Source of the DNA: UBA4971 sp900019985
Lineage (GTDB): Bacteria > Bacillota > SHA-98 > UBA4971
NCBI GenBank assembly: GCA_050949175.1
Contig: JBMNFG010000011.1
Location: 124,001-188,000 of the forward strand
Length of the DNA stretch: 64,000 bases
Reading direction: 5' to 3'
Below are positions 40,590-49,597 of this stretch, piece by piece; within the stretch, counting starts at the first letter, position 1; each line of letters opens with the position of its first letter. Position numbers and translations under genes: made by a program. The notes under the pieces were generated by a model. That model ran no database searches. It was not told the origin of the DNA and saw only the letters and a program-made list of their open reading frames with translations.

Positions 40590-41072
40590 TCATTGAAGAG
40601 CTTCTTCTATGGCTTTCTCTACGTCTTCTACATGGGAATCTTCAGCGATCACCAACTCACTGATTAGGATCTGCATTGCGTTTTCCAGCATGCGACGTTC
40701 CCCGGTAGACAAACCTTTCTCTCTTTCGCGATAGGTGAGGTTTCTCACTACCTCTGCCACTTCAAAAACGTCGCCTGTTCTAATCTTTTCCAAGTTAGCC
40801 CTGTATCTTCGATTCCAGTTGGATGACATTTTCGTCCTATCCCCGGCCAGGACATCGTAGACCTTCTGTACGTCTTCCTTGTCTATTACACCCCTTAAGC
40901 CCACTTCTTCAGCGCTCTCCAGGGGAACCATGACTCTCATGTCTCCGTTGGGAATCCTGAGTATATAGTACTTCTGTTTCTCACCGAGGATTTCCCGCTC
41001 TTCAACTGCTTCAATAACACCTGCGCCGTGCATAGGGTATACTACTTTATCACCGACATTAAACATAGCCAT
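40590..41072 (-). CDS. carD: CarD-family transcriptional regulator
   Basis: CarD binds the RNA polymerase beta subunit and stabilises open promoter complexes, especially at rRNA promoters. The 160-residue product reads MAMFNVGDKVVYPMHGAGVI, the Tudor-like RNAP-interaction domain. The C-terminal helical DNA-binding domain begins about residue 70 (WNRRYRANLEKIRTGDVFEV, then LTYREREKGLSTGERRMLEN). Two ATGs are possible. 41072 is 4-5 nt and 41066 about 10 nt after GGGGGG, so the start is uncertain by two codons. It has its own promoter. The 240-nt gap to yacL holds a GCCCCC/GGGGGC hairpin and no convincing gene. Confidence 0.92.
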   Translation of the reverse strand: MAMFNVGDKVVYPMHGAGVIEAVEEREILGEKQKYYILRIPNGDMRVMVPLESAEEVGLRGVIDKEDVQKVYDVLAGDRTKMSSNWNRRYRANLEKIRTGDVFEVAEVVRNLTYREREKGLSTGERRMLENAMQILISELVIAEDSHVEDVEKAIEEALQ

Positions 41073-41199
41073 ACTTCCCCCCAATCATACCAATAGTCAC
41101 CTGGCACCCCTGATCTCGGCCAGAGGAGGAAAGAGGCCTGCTATATGCGTAATTATGAAAATCATGGATAATCATCATTCTTATACTCACACCTAATTA

Positions 41200-41229
41200 A
41201 TTGTAGCATTCTTGGGAGCCGAGTGTCAA
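41200..41229 (-). promoter_or_regulatory. SigmaA-type promoter of carD
   Basis: TTGACA (41224-41229) and TACAAT (41200-41205) on the minus strand are 18 nt apart, with TGC before the -10 box. The leader to carD is about 125 nt. Confidence 0.8.
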
Positions 41230-41291
41230 TTCAGCGCCTTACCCTTCCATTCCAGGGAAATACTGCGGATTCACACCGGCAAGAGGTGTCG

Positions 41292-41321
41292 TTGACAATC
41301 CCGGAGACGTATCGTTATAAT
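41292..41321 (+). promoter_or_regulatory. SigmaA-type promoter of the plus-strand gene at 41382
   Basis: TTGACA (41292-41297) and TATAAT (41316-41321), both perfect, with 18-nt spacing; divergent from the carD promoter 63 nt away. Confidence 0.85.
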
Positions 41322-41381
41322 TAAAGACAATGAACAGCTTTACACTCCCTTCGAGTATTTTTGTGGGCGAGGTGACTTATT

Positions 41382-41777
41382 GTGGAGCACTTAGAATGCG
41401 ATTCATTCCAGGAAGCGGTATCTCGTTGCCTCGTCAGACACAGAAGCATCCTGGATTGCACTTCAAAACTGGATGAAGCAACTGCCCGTGTTAACAGGGC
41501 CATTGCAAAAGCCGTGACGACTTGCGGCTGCCTCAAAGTAAGTGCTTCAAGGCAGAGATTCCCTCAGGATGCATCCTTTTCTGAACTTCGCAATTTCACT
41601 GAATCACATCTGGAAGGCTCTCTTTGTCCCGAGTGTCGCGATATATTAGAGAGTGAGATCGGACGAACCCTCTTCTACTTAACAGCCGTGTGTGAACTGC
41701 TCGGTCTTGATATCTCAGACATTATGGAAAAGGAAATGACCAGGTTATCAACGCTTGGCATTTACAATCTGACATAA
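41382..41777 (+). CDS. Conserved hypothetical protein, cysteine-containing helical family
   Basis: A 131-residue protein, start GTG with GAGGTG 7-8 nt upstream. The sequence (FQEAVSRCLVRHRSILDC, TARVNRAIAKAVTTCGCLKV, HLEGSLCPECRDILESEIGR, ISDIMEKEMTRLSTLGIYNL) looks helical. It has six cysteines, including a TTCGC and a CPEC pair that could bind metal. Proteins of this type occur beside radA in related anaerobes and are often labelled DUF1573 or MazG-like. I recognise the family but not a function. It has its own consensus promoter and runs convergently into radA, the stops being only 14 nt apart. Confidence 0.75.
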   Translation: MEHLECDSFQEAVSRCLVRHRSILDCTSKLDEATARVNRAIAKAVTTCGCLKVSASRQRFPQDASFSELRNFTESHLEGSLCPECRDILESEIGRTLFYLTAVCELLGLDISDIMEKEMTRLSTLGIYNLT

Positions 41778-41791
41778 GGCCGGCTGAATCG

Positions 41792-43153
41792 TTAGCGTTT
41801 CATAGCATGTTCCAGAGCTTCACTGATAGTTCTCACCGGTATAACCTGGAGTGATTCATGCTCTGTCAAGACTGCTCTGTTAGAAGCAGGGATAATGCAC
41901 TTTTTGAAACCTATCTTTGCAGCCTCAGCCACTCTGGATTCTATGCGGCTGACACCCCTGATCTCTCCTGAAAGGCCCACTTCTCCAATGATAACAACGT
42001 CAGGATGGCATAGGGCATTTCGGAAACTTGAAGCTACAGCACAGGCAACAGCAAGGTCGGCCGCAGGCTCATTCAACCTGGCACCGCCTGCTACACTCAC
42101 ATAGACATCACACATTGACAAACCCAGCCCTGCCCGCTTCTCCAGGACAGCAAGGATAATCGCAACTCTGTTGGAGTCTATCCCCGTAGTGGTCCGTCTG
42201 GGAACTCCGAAAGGAGTCCGCGTTACAAGGGCTTCGATCTCAACCAGTATAGGACGGGTCCCTTCAACACTTGCAGTCACACATGAACCGGCTACCGTGT
42301 GGGACCTGCCTGACAGGAACACCTCTGACGGGTTGGTAATCTCAGAAAGGCCGCTGTCTCCCATTTGGAATACACCGATTTCATTAGTGGATCCGAATCT
42401 GTTCTTTACACACCGGAGTATTCTGAAACTATGGTGGCGCTCTCCTTCGAAATAGAGCACAGTATCGACTATGTGCTCAAGCACTTTAGGGCCTGCTATT
42501 GCTCCTTGCTTAGTTACATGGCCCACAAGGCAAATGGGGATTTCAAGCTCTTTGGCTTTTCTCATAAGCCTGCTTGCACACTGGCTTACCTGAGATACGC
42601 TTCCCGGTGCAGAAGTCAGGTCTTTTGTAAAAACCGTCTGAATCGAATCAATGACCACAAGGCCCGGAGAGGTATTCTCAATCCAGTACTCGATTCGTTC
42701 CAGGTCCACCTCAGGAAGGATTAATAGATTATCTGAGCGGATCCCCAGCCTGTCTCCGCGGAGCTTAACCTGGTTTGAGGACTCTTCTCCTGAAACGTAC
42801 AGTACTTTTGTATCGGTGCTGACTGCTCCGGACACCTGAAGGAGAAGTGTGGATTTACCTATCCCCGGATCTCCTCCGATTAGCACTACAGAACCGGGGA
42901 CTATTCCTCCGCCCAGGACTCTGTCGAGTTCAGCGATACCGCTGGTGAACCTGTTTGTTCCTACTGTCTCAAGCTCGGTAATAGGGCAAGGAGCAGGGCC
43001 TTTTGAAACGTCCTTGCTGTGTCCGGCAGGTACGGCTGTGATTACTTCTTCAACAAGGGAACTCCATTCACCGCATGAAGGACATTTCCCGAGCCATCGT
43101 GGAGTCTCGTACCCACACTCTTTGCATACATACTTCGTCTTCTCCCTGGCCAT
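41792..43153 (-). CDS. radA: DNA repair protein RadA
   Basis: RadA (Sms) is a RecA-like helicase that drives branch migration in recombination. The 453-residue product starts MAREKTKYVCKECGYETPRW. It has the N-terminal C4 zinc finger (CKECGYETPRWLGKCPSC), Walker A GGDPGIGKSTLLLQ, Walker B LVVIDSIQTV, the RadA-specific KNRFGS motif and a C-terminal Lon-like domain (AGGARLNEPAADLAVACAVA). GGAAGGG lies 5 nt before the ATG. In Bacillus radA lies between clpC and disA. Here disA is missing and lplA plus a DUF1893 gene lie between radA and clpC. Confidence 0.96.
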   Translation of the reverse strand: MAREKTKYVCKECGYETPRWLGKCPSCGEWSSLVEEVITAVPAGHSKDVSKGPAPCPITELETVGTNRFTSGIAELDRVLGGGIVPGSVVLIGGDPGIGKSTLLLQVSGAVSTDTKVLYVSGEESSNQVKLRGDRLGIRSDNLLILPEVDLERIEYWIENTSPGLVVIDSIQTVFTKDLTSAPGSVSQVSQCASRLMRKAKELEIPICLVGHVTKQGAIAGPKVLEHIVDTVLYFEGERHHSFRILRCVKNRFGSTNEIGVFQMGDSGLSEITNPSEVFLSGRSHTVAGSCVTASVEGTRPILVEIEALVTRTPFGVPRRTTTGIDSNRVAIILAVLEKRAGLGLSMCDVYVSVAGGARLNEPAADLAVACAVASSFRNALCHPDVVIIGEVGLSGEIRGVSRIESRVAEAAKIGFKKCIIPASNRAVLTEHESLQVIPVRTISEALEHAMKR

Positions 43154-43251
43154 TTAGTCCCTTCCGTTCTGTTTGTTAGCTCAAAACCTCAACCTTATAT
43201 GTTCACTTTAAACTCAAAGACACCTATCCCACCTAGCATGCGGCAACAGGC

Positions 43252-44316
43252 TCAGCTCGCTTTGCAAATAGCTTCTGCAAAGTGCAAGGGCAAAACTCCG
43301 GGGGAGTCAATGGAAAGATCACGGTACACCTTAGATATCACTTCTTCTATATCTGACACATGGCGGCGAACTCCGATGAGGGAATCTTCAATATCTCTCA
43401 GACGCTCCTTGGGATAAAGCGTGAAATCTCCTGTAATGGATATATCCCTGATGATACCTCCCTCAACAGCGCATGTTACAGTTATCAGTCCACCCGGCGC
43501 TTTATAGCTCTGCTCAGAAACTTGCACGTCAGATGAGATCTTGACTTTCATGTAGCTCTCGCCATCGGTTTTCTTGTCGCGGCGCTTAAACAAGAACTCA
43601 TCAGACATCATCTTCGTTCCAAGCTCACGCGCTTTTTCGTAGACTTCTGCGGGAAGAGGGACCTCGTTTAGCTTGCCGAGACTCTTTTCAAAATTCTCAA
43701 TGAGCAAATCCTCAACTTCCTTGCGAGGAGGCATCTTCCCGGTTTCTTTAAGCACACTGCTCACGTTATCTTCCAAAGACTTAAAGACTTTGTCACGAAA
43801 CTTCTCGCTGGGCACTTTGAGGATATTCGCCATTCCCCTGGAATCGAAGTTCAAGATAATGTTTCCCACAAACACGACGCACTCGCCGATATCAGCGCCG
43901 CCCAACCCTGAGACCTTCCGGCCTTCCTCTGTAATCACGTCGTTTACCGGCCTAAACAGCGCACGAACTCCCAGTTGGCGATAGGTGTCAACACACGGGC
44001 CTGCAATAAGCTCGTATAAAGCTGAAATTCCCCTGGGAAATCCGGGATTATCCCGCCTTAATAGAAGTTGGAAAAAGATCTGGTCTTGGTCAAGGAGCGT
44101 GGTTCCTCCCCCGATTTCCCTGCGCATCACAGAGATACCGTGCGTTTTGCAATACTCCAAGTCCACTACTTTATCTGTATCTTGAAAATACCCTATACTT
44201 ACAATCCTTTCCTTCGGTGAGACGATAATCAGGCCTTCAGAACCCATCCTGGCTAACGCATGGAAAATCAACATGGACATTTGCCCTTCCAAACACCCCA
44301 GGCGATACACATTCAC
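43252..44316 (-). CDS. lplA: Lipoate-protein ligase A
   Basis: LplA attaches free lipoate to E2 or glycine-cleavage H proteins through lipoyl-AMP. The 354-residue product starts (GTG) VNVYRLGCLEGQMSMLIFHA. It has the biotin/lipoate ligase core with MRREIGGGTTLLDQDQIFFQ and NDVITEEGRKVSGLGGADIG, where the Lys binds lipoyl-AMP. A C-terminal accessory domain follows from about residue 245. AAAGGGGG lies 8 nt before the GTG at 44316, so the longer frame is rejected. It follows the DUF1893 gene by 22 nt. Confidence 0.9.
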   Translation of the reverse strand: MNVYRLGCLEGQMSMLIFHALARMGSEGLIIVSPKERIVSIGYFQDTDKVVDLEYCKTHGISVMRREIGGGTTLLDQDQIFFQLLLRRDNPGFPRGISALYELIAGPCVDTYRQLGVRALFRPVNDVITEEGRKVSGLGGADIGECVVFVGNIILNFDSRGMANILKVPSEKFRDKVFKSLEDNVSSVLKETGKMPPRKEVEDLLIENFEKSLGKLNEVPLPAEVYEKARELGTKMMSDEFLFKRRDKKTDGESYMKVKISSDVQVSEQSYKAPGGLITVTCAVEGGIIRDISITGDFTLYPKERLRDIEDSLIGVRRHVSDIEEVISKVYRDLSIDSPGVLPLHFAEAICKAS

Positions 44317-44338
44317 GAAATCGTGCCCCCTTTGAATT

Positions 44339-44779
44339 TCAATGCTCGTTCCCGAAGAACTCCACGAGAACGCGAAATACTTCGTGAGACGACTCAAGGG
44401 GTTCAGTCATCTTTTCAAAAGGACACACATCTGTTCCGTTTCTGTTTAGAATGTGCGGGGTTCTTTCATCGGCAACAAGCAATATGTCAGCCATCCTAAG
44501 TTCCTCAATCGCAGCGTCAGAAGCTAAAGGGGTGTAAGCTGCAGCTACCCCTGAGTATATACACAGCATGGCGGAAGCCCGCCCGATCACACGGTCGCCG
44601 ATAACGGCTCCTTCCAGCTTTTCTCCAAGTTCCATTACTGCCTTGACAAAGGGACGGATCCCTCGTTCCTTCGCCTCTATCAGGACTTTTCCGTCTTTCA
44701 ACGCCACGAGTCCTAAACCGTTATCCCTGATCAGCCTTTGCGCATGCCGGAGATCGTACTCTATCCGGTTTCCGGTCAT
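44339..44779 (-). CDS. DUF1893-family protein
   Basis: A 146-residue protein with the DUF1893 pattern: GLVALKDGKVLIEAKERGIR near the start, then GAVIGDRVIGRASAMLCIYS, AAYTPLASDAAIEELRMADI and a final HILNRNGTDVCPFEKMTEPL. Family members have a deaminase-like fold, but no activity is established. The ATG at 44779 has AGGGCGGG about 7 nt upstream; a TTG 48 nt earlier has no ribosome-binding site. It forms a small operon with lplA, so a link to lipoylation is conceivable but unproven. Confidence 0.8.
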   Translation of the reverse strand: MTGNRIEYDLRHAQRLIRDNGLGLVALKDGKVLIEAKERGIRPFVKAVMELGEKLEGAVIGDRVIGRASAMLCIYSGVAAAYTPLASDAAIEELRMADILLVADERTPHILNRNGTDVCPFEKMTEPLESSHEVFRVLVEFFGNEH

Positions 44780-44883
44780 ATTTGTTCCCGCCCTAACTGC
44801 ATAAAACCTTGAATCTCTATCCTTCAAATTCTATAGCAACCTTTTAATTCCTCTCAGCCAAAAGGGTGAATAAGTAACGAAGA

Positions 44884-44917
44884 CCGTTGAATTCTCCTCG
44901 CCGGGAGAACCCAACGG
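44884..44917 (-). terminator. Terminator-like hairpin after clpC
   Basis: CCGTTG/CAACGG enclosing TTCTCC/GGAGAA gives a 12-bp interrupted stem, followed on the minus strand by TCTTCGTTACTTATT. It is 20 nt beyond the clpC stop. Confidence 0.7.
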
Positions 44918-44937
44918 CCCCGCAGGTTACATTCCCC

Positions 44938-47406
44938 TTAACTTCCAGGTTCTTCTGAACCTGACGTTACAGCAACCTGTCCCTTCGCTTTTTCGATATG
45001 AATCTTGTCATCTTTGAGAGTTACAGATACCAGGTCCCCATAGGAGATCTCGCCTTGGAGGATCTTTTCAGACAAGAGCGTCTCGAGCTTGCGTTCAATG
45101 ACCCTCCTCAAAGGACGTGCGCCGAACTCTCTGCTGAAACCTTCTTTTGCAATAAGGTCTTTAACCTCGTTGCTTACATCAAGGTGAATGTCTCGGTCTT
45201 TCAGCCTCTCCTCCACCTGTGCAATCTGCAATTCTACTATCTCGCGTATCTCCTGTTCATTCAGTGCCTTAAACACTATGACTTCGTCAACTCTGTTTAG
45301 GAACTCAGGCCTAAACGTCTTCTTCATTGCAGTTAAGACTTGTTCCTTCATTCTTTCGTAGTCGTATTGCTCTGTATCACCTGAAATGAAACCGAGTTTC
45401 GTGTCGGTGCTTATGAGATTTGCGCCTACGTTGGACGTCATGATAATAACAGTGTTTCTAAAGTCCACTGTCCGCCCTTTTCCGTCTGTCAACCTACCCT
45501 CCTCAAGGACCTGAAGGAGTATGTTGAAGACGTCATGATGGGCCTTTTCTATCTCGTCAAACAACACCACTGAATAGGGCTGTCTCCGAACCTTCTCTGT
45601 AAGCTGGCCTGCTTCATCATAACCTACATAGCCCGGAGGCGCTCCTATCAACCTCGAGACCGTATGCCTTTCCATGTACTCTGACATGTCAAAGGCAAGC
45701 ATTGCATTTTCATCTCCGAAGAGCGCCTCTGCAAGCGCCCTGGCTAGCTCTGTTTTACCTACTCCTGTCGGACCCAGGAAGATGAATGATCCGATAGGCC
45801 TCTTCGGATCTTTAAGCCCTGCATGAGCCCGCCTTATAGCCCTTGCAAGAGATGCCACTGCCTCCTCCTGTCCGATTACCCGCTTATGAAGGATCTCTTC
45901 CAGCTTCAGCAGCCTTTCTGTCTCTTCTTCAGTAAGCTGAGTTACAGGAACGCCTGTCCATGCAGACACTACTTCAGCAATATCTTCAGCAGTCACAACA
46001 GCTTCCACCATACCGCGCTTGTTCTGCCACTCGCTCTTCTTTGCCTCGATCTCTTCCTTTAGCTTCTGCTCCTTGTCACGGAGGCTTGCAGCCTGCTCGA
46101 ATTCCTCATTCTTTATGGCAGATTCCTTCTCTGTCCTGATCCTTGCGTATTCCTCTTCCAGCTTCCTTATATCCGGAGGTGCAATCGTAGTCCCAATCCG
46201 AACCTTGGAAGAAGCTTCATCTATCAAGTCGATAGCTTTGTCCGGCAAGAATCTGTCAGATATGAACCTGTCACTGAGCCTCGCGGCAGCCCTGATAGCC
46301 TCATCGGTTATCTTGACCCTGTGATGCGCCTCATATCTGTCTCTGAGACCCTCGAGAATTGCTATGGTCTCTTCAACTGTAGGTTCGCCTACCATTATCG
46401 GCTGGAACCGCCTCTCGAGAGCAGCATCTTTCTCCACGTGCTTCCTGTACTCATCAATTGTAGTAGCACCGATGCATTGAAGCTCGCCACGGGCAAGAGC
46501 AGGCTTTAGGATATTTGCAGCATCGATCGCTCCTTCAGCTGCCCCTGCTCCCACAATCGTATGGAGCTCATCAATGAACAGGATTACATCTTGGCTCGCC
46601 CTTATCTCGTCAACTATCTTCTTCAGCCTCTCCTCAAACTCCCCGCGGAACTTTGTCCCTGCGACGATCGCACCCATGTCCAGGGTGATTACACGCTTAT
46701 CTGCAAGGACTTCCGGAATGTCGCCGCGGGCAACCATCTGAGCAAGGCCTTCGACAACAGCGGTTTTACCTACTCCCGGGTCTCCGATAAGGACCGGGTT
46801 ATTCTTTGTTCTTCGGCTGAGCACCTGAATGACCCTTTGAATCTCCTGGGTCCGCCCGATAACCGGATCAAGCTTTCCTTCGGCTGCCATAGCTGTAAGA
46901 TCCCGTCCGAACTGATCCAGAGTAGGTGTTTTCCTCGCTGCCTGCTTAGCTTTGCCGCTGGGAGCAGGTGCATCGCCTAATAGTCCGATAACCTCGTCAC
47001 GGACTTTCTCTGCATCTGCTCCAAGGCTGGTTAAGACTTGTGCTGCAATACCTTCACCTTCACGTATTAATCCCAGTAAAATATGCTCTGTACCGATATA
47101 CCCTTGGCCCAGCTGCCTTGCCTCGACCATAGCGAGTTCAAGCACCTTTTTTGCCCTCGGGGTGAGGGTAAGCATCTTTACCTTGTCTGTATCTCCCTTG
47201 CCTACCATTTTCTCTACTGCTTGTCTCACATCTTCCAAACTTATCCCAAGGTTTTGAAGGGCTCGGGCGGCTATACCGGTGCCTTCGGCAACAAGGCCTA
47301 AAAGCAGGTGTTCCGTGCCTATGACATCGTGGCCAAGCCGCCTGGCTTCCCCTTGAGAGAGCTGCAAGACCCTTTGGGCCCTCTCAGTTAATCCACCGAA
47401 CATCAT
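44938..47406 (-). CDS. clpC: ATP-dependent Clp protease ATP-binding subunit ClpC
   Basis: ClpC is the AAA+ unfoldase that feeds proteins, including arginine-phosphorylated ones, to ClpP. The product is about 822 residues. It has two N-terminal Clp-N repeats (ARRLGHDVIGTEHLLLGLVA and ARQLGQGYIGTEHILLGLIR), a first AAA module (LIGDPGVGKTAVVEGLA), a UVR/M-domain (EEFEQAASLRDKEQKLKEEI) and a second AAA module (FLGPTGVGKTELARALAEAL). Three consecutive ATGs follow GGGAAGGAAGAG; the middle one (47406) is reported because family members start MMFG. It is the last gene of ctsR-mcsA-mcsB-clpC, under CtsR control. Confidence 0.95.
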   Translation of the reverse strand: MMFGGLTERAQRVLQLSQGEARRLGHDVIGTEHLLLGLVAEGTGIAARALQNLGISLEDVRQAVEKMVGKGDTDKVKMLTLTPRAKKVLELAMVEARQLGQGYIGTEHILLGLIREGEGIAAQVLTSLGADAEKVRDEVIGLLGDAPAPSGKAKQAARKTPTLDQFGRDLTAMAAEGKLDPVIGRTQEIQRVIQVLSRRTKNNPVLIGDPGVGKTAVVEGLAQMVARGDIPEVLADKRVITLDMGAIVAGTKFRGEFEERLKKIVDEIRASQDVILFIDELHTIVGAGAAEGAIDAANILKPALARGELQCIGATTIDEYRKHVEKDAALERRFQPIMVGEPTVEETIAILEGLRDRYEAHHRVKITDEAIRAAARLSDRFISDRFLPDKAIDLIDEASSKVRIGTTIAPPDIRKLEEEYARIRTEKESAIKNEEFEQAASLRDKEQKLKEEIEAKKSEWQNKRGMVEAVVTAEDIAEVVSAWTGVPVTQLTEEETERLLKLEEILHKRVIGQEEAVASLARAIRRAHAGLKDPKRPIGSFIFLGPTGVGKTELARALAEALFGDENAMLAFDMSEYMERHTVSRLIGAPPGYVGYDEAGQLTEKVRRQPYSVVLFDEIEKAHHDVFNILLQVLEEGRLTDGKGRTVDFRNTVIIMTSNVGANLISTDTKLGFISGDTEQYDYERMKEQVLTAMKKTFRPEFLNRVDEVIVFKALNEQEIREIVELQIAQVEERLKDRDIHLDVSNEVKDLIAKEGFSREFGARPLRRVIERKLETLLSEKILQGEISYGDLVSVTLKDDKIHIEKAKGQVAVTSGSEEPGS

Positions 47407-47455
47407 CATCTCTTCCTTCCCTTCCCTTCTAAGTAAGAGTTCATAATATGGTAAT

Positions 47456-48511
47456 TCATTTTGCACTAAGCCTTTCGCGTATAAGCTCTGCCCGCCTAAT
47501 ATCTCTCTTTGTAGGGTTAAGCTCTTCTCCGGCCAGCTTCTGCAAGTAGGCAGGCTGCGTAATAACCATCAGTTCATTTAGAGTCTCTCCGCAAACCTCT
47601 GATATCAGTCTCATTTCCACACCCAGCTTCACATCGGACAAAAGCCTCAAAGCTTCCTGCGATGTTATCAACCTGGCATGCCGCAGAATTCCGTACGCCC
47701 TCTGCACCCTGTCCTCAAGCTTCATTCGCATCTCGTAAAGGAGCTTCTTCCTTGTTGCACGTTCCTGTTCTATGATTTGCATGGTTACTGCACAAAGATT
47801 ATCTATCAACTCGTGCTCAGATCGGCCTAAGGATACTTGATTAGACAACTGAAACATGTTGCCTGAGGCTTCAGTTCCTTCACCGTAAAGCCCGCGAACC
47901 GCTATTCCCAGATTGGATACTGTAGAAAGCACTGTCTTTGCCTGGCCTGCAATTGCCAAGGCAGGCAAATGGACCATTATAGATGCACGCAACCCGGTTC
48001 CGACATTAGTAGGACAGGCTGTAATATATCCAATCCGCTCATCAAAAGCGTAATTAAGCTTCGTTTCGAACAAATCATCTATGTTATCTGCAAGCTCATA
48101 TGCCTCGGTAAGCTGAAGTCCGGGCAACAACGTTTGTATGCGAAGGTGATCTTCTTCATTAACCATAACGCTTATGCTTTCATCTGCCGCTATTATTGCA
48201 AGGCGGTTTTCGCCTTCCTTTGCGTGTTGCGGGCTTATCAGGTGCTTCTCGGCGAGGATCTGCCTCTCCAATACGGAAGCCTCTGAAAGGCGCGCGATTT
48301 CCAGCCCGCCAAGCCCCTGGACTTCTCTTACAGCTTTCTCCACTTCCCCGGCGACCTTGGCAAGGTCAGGCGAAGATGCGTACCAGGGAAAAGGGATATC
48401 ACCGAGATTGCGTGCCAGCCTAATACGGGAGCTGAGCGCTACGTCAGTATGGGGAGCATTTGTACTCATCCAAGCACTGTATGTTCGTCCTATTATGTCT
48501 TTAAGTGCCAT
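47456..48511 (-). CDS. mcsB: Protein-arginine kinase McsB
   Basis: McsB phosphorylates arginines, marking proteins for ClpC-ClpP and inactivating CtsR. The 351-residue product has the phosphagen-kinase fold: DVALSSRIRLARNL near residue 23, and CPTNVGTGLRASIMVHLP with the catalytic-site Cys at 166. RDIRRA (336-341) is the phospho-arginine-binding allosteric motif. The length is normal. It lies 14 nt after mcsA and 49 nt before clpC. Confidence 0.95.
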   Translation of the reverse strand: MALKDIIGRTYSAWMSTNAPHTDVALSSRIRLARNLGDIPFPWYASSPDLAKVAGEVEKAVREVQGLGGLEIARLSEASVLERQILAEKHLISPQHAKEGENRLAIIAADESISVMVNEEDHLRIQTLLPGLQLTEAYELADNIDDLFETKLNYAFDERIGYITACPTNVGTGLRASIMVHLPALAIAGQAKTVLSTVSNLGIAVRGLYGEGTEASGNMFQLSNQVSLGRSEHELIDNLCAVTMQIIEQERATRKKLLYEMRMKLEDRVQRAYGILRHARLITSQEALRLLSDVKLGVEMRLISEVCGETLNELMVITQPAYLQKLAGEELNPTKRDIRRAELIRERLSAK

Positions 48512-48525
48512 ACTGCCTTCACCCC

Positions 48526-49059
48526 TTACGCTCCGCCGGCAAGCCCTTTTTCCAGGTCTCTGATTTTGTCACGGACTTGCGCTGCCTCTTCGTATTTCTC
48601 CTCTGACACCAATCTTGCCAGGTCCCTTCTGAGCTTCTCGATCTCTCTAATCAGGCCTTGTGCCCCTCCAACCCGCTTCGGAACCTTTCCGGTGTGCTTG
48701 CAATTGCCGTGAATCCTGCGCATCAATGGATCGAGCCTTGACTGGAACTCTGTATAGCACCGGCTGCACCCTAAGAAGCCTTTACTTGCAAACGTAGAGA
48801 ACGCCAGACCGCAATTGCTGCAAGCACCCACTTTGTGAACAGGCACTGACATCGGGAACTCTATTCCCGGCGTCGTCTGCAAAAGGCCTGAAAGCAAATG
48901 GGGAAAGGAAAACTTGGATTCAGACATATCAGATATCAGTGTCAGTTCCCCTTTTTCTCTGGCACACTCATCACATAGATGAGACTCGCTCTTTACCCCG
49001 TTTATCATCTTCGTTATATGGACATTTGCAGGCCGCTTCTTACACTCATCGCAGAGCAT
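48526..49059 (-). CDS. mcsA: McsA, activator of McsB
   Basis: McsA is a zinc-binding activator of McsB. The 177-residue product starts MLCDECKKRPANVHITKMIN and shows four CxxC pairs (CDEC, CDEC, CSNC, CSRC). A C-terminal UVR domain follows (REIEKLRRDLARLVSEEKYE, then AAQVRDKIRDLEKG), as in the ClpC M-domain. Two adjacent ATGs follow GGAGGTGGT; the one at 49059 gives a 7-nt spacer. It lies 22 nt after ctsR. Confidence 0.93.
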   Translation of the reverse strand: MLCDECKKRPANVHITKMINGVKSESHLCDECAREKGELTLISDMSESKFSFPHLLSGLLQTTPGIEFPMSVPVHKVGACSNCGLAFSTFASKGFLGCSRCYTEFQSRLDPLMRRIHGNCKHTGKVPKRVGGAQGLIREIEKLRRDLARLVSEEKYEEAAQVRDKIRDLEKGLAGGA

Positions 49060-49081
49060 CATACCACCTCCGCAAGGTCCC

Positions 49082-49543
49082 TTACTCCCGAACCAGTAAC
49101 GCAAGCATAGCCTTGAGCAGGCTTGCTCGAACCCGGCCTCGGTAATGATCAGGAAACTTTCGAGTTTCCCTGTCCAGTACTGTCTTTATGAAAACATATT
49201 CATCCAGAGTCACAATGCTTTCCTCTTCAAGCCTGACGAGCAAACCTTCGGCACGCCTTGCGGTGATTTCATCTCCGATTGTCTCGTCAAGCACGGAAAG
49301 AAAGTCGCGTCCCGGCCGAAAGGATAACCTGACAATACGTATGTAGCCGCCGCCTCCTCTTCTGGTTTCAACAAGATAACCTCTGTCCGGGGTGAATCTC
49401 GTGTCCAGCACATAGTTTATCTGAGACGGAGCACACTCAAACATCTCCGCAAGCTCGCGCCTTTGGATCATGATCATGCCTTCAGCAGCTTCTCTAAGCA
49501 TTTGTTTCAGATACTTTTCAATGAAATCCGATAAACTGCTCAA
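49082..49543 (-). CDS. ctsR: Transcriptional regulator CtsR
   Basis: CtsR represses clp and related heat-shock genes in Gram-positives. The 153-residue product starts (TTG) LSSLSDFIEKYLKQMLREAA. Its winged helix-turn-helix includes LAEMFECAPSQINYVLDTRF and the conserved wing RRGGGGYIRIVRL, which contains the tetraglycine thermosensor loop. The TTG at 49543 lies 6 nt after GGAAGGG and matches the family start. It heads the ctsR-mcsA-mcsB-clpC operon and has its own CtsR box, indicating autoregulation. Confidence 0.94.
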   Translation of the reverse strand: MSSLSDFIEKYLKQMLREAAEGMIMIQRRELAEMFECAPSQINYVLDTRFTPDRGYLVETRRGGGGYIRIVRLSFRPGRDFLSVLDETIGDEITARRAEGLLVRLEEESIVTLDEYVFIKTVLDRETRKFPDHYRGRVRASLLKAMLALLVRE

Positions 49544-49561
49544 GATAATCCCTTCCAATAG

Positions 49562-49578
49562 TCTGACCAACTTTGACC
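49562..49578 (-). promoter_or_regulatory. CtsR operator
   Basis: GGTCAAAGTTGGTCAGA on the minus strand is a near-perfect match to the CtsR heptad repeat (RGTCAAA-N3-RGTCAAA), one base off in the second half. It lies 11-27 nt downstream of the -10 box and 18 nt before the ctsR start, where it would block transcription. Confidence 0.88.
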
Positions 49579-49588
49579 TTTCGCGTTT

Positions 49589-49597
49589 ATTATAACA
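49589..49597 (-). promoter_or_regulatory. Extended -10 promoter of the ctsR operon
   Basis: TGTTATAAT on the minus strand (TATAAT at 49589-49594) is an extended -10 box directly before the CtsR operator. The -35 region falls in the ogt terminator stem. Confidence 0.7.
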
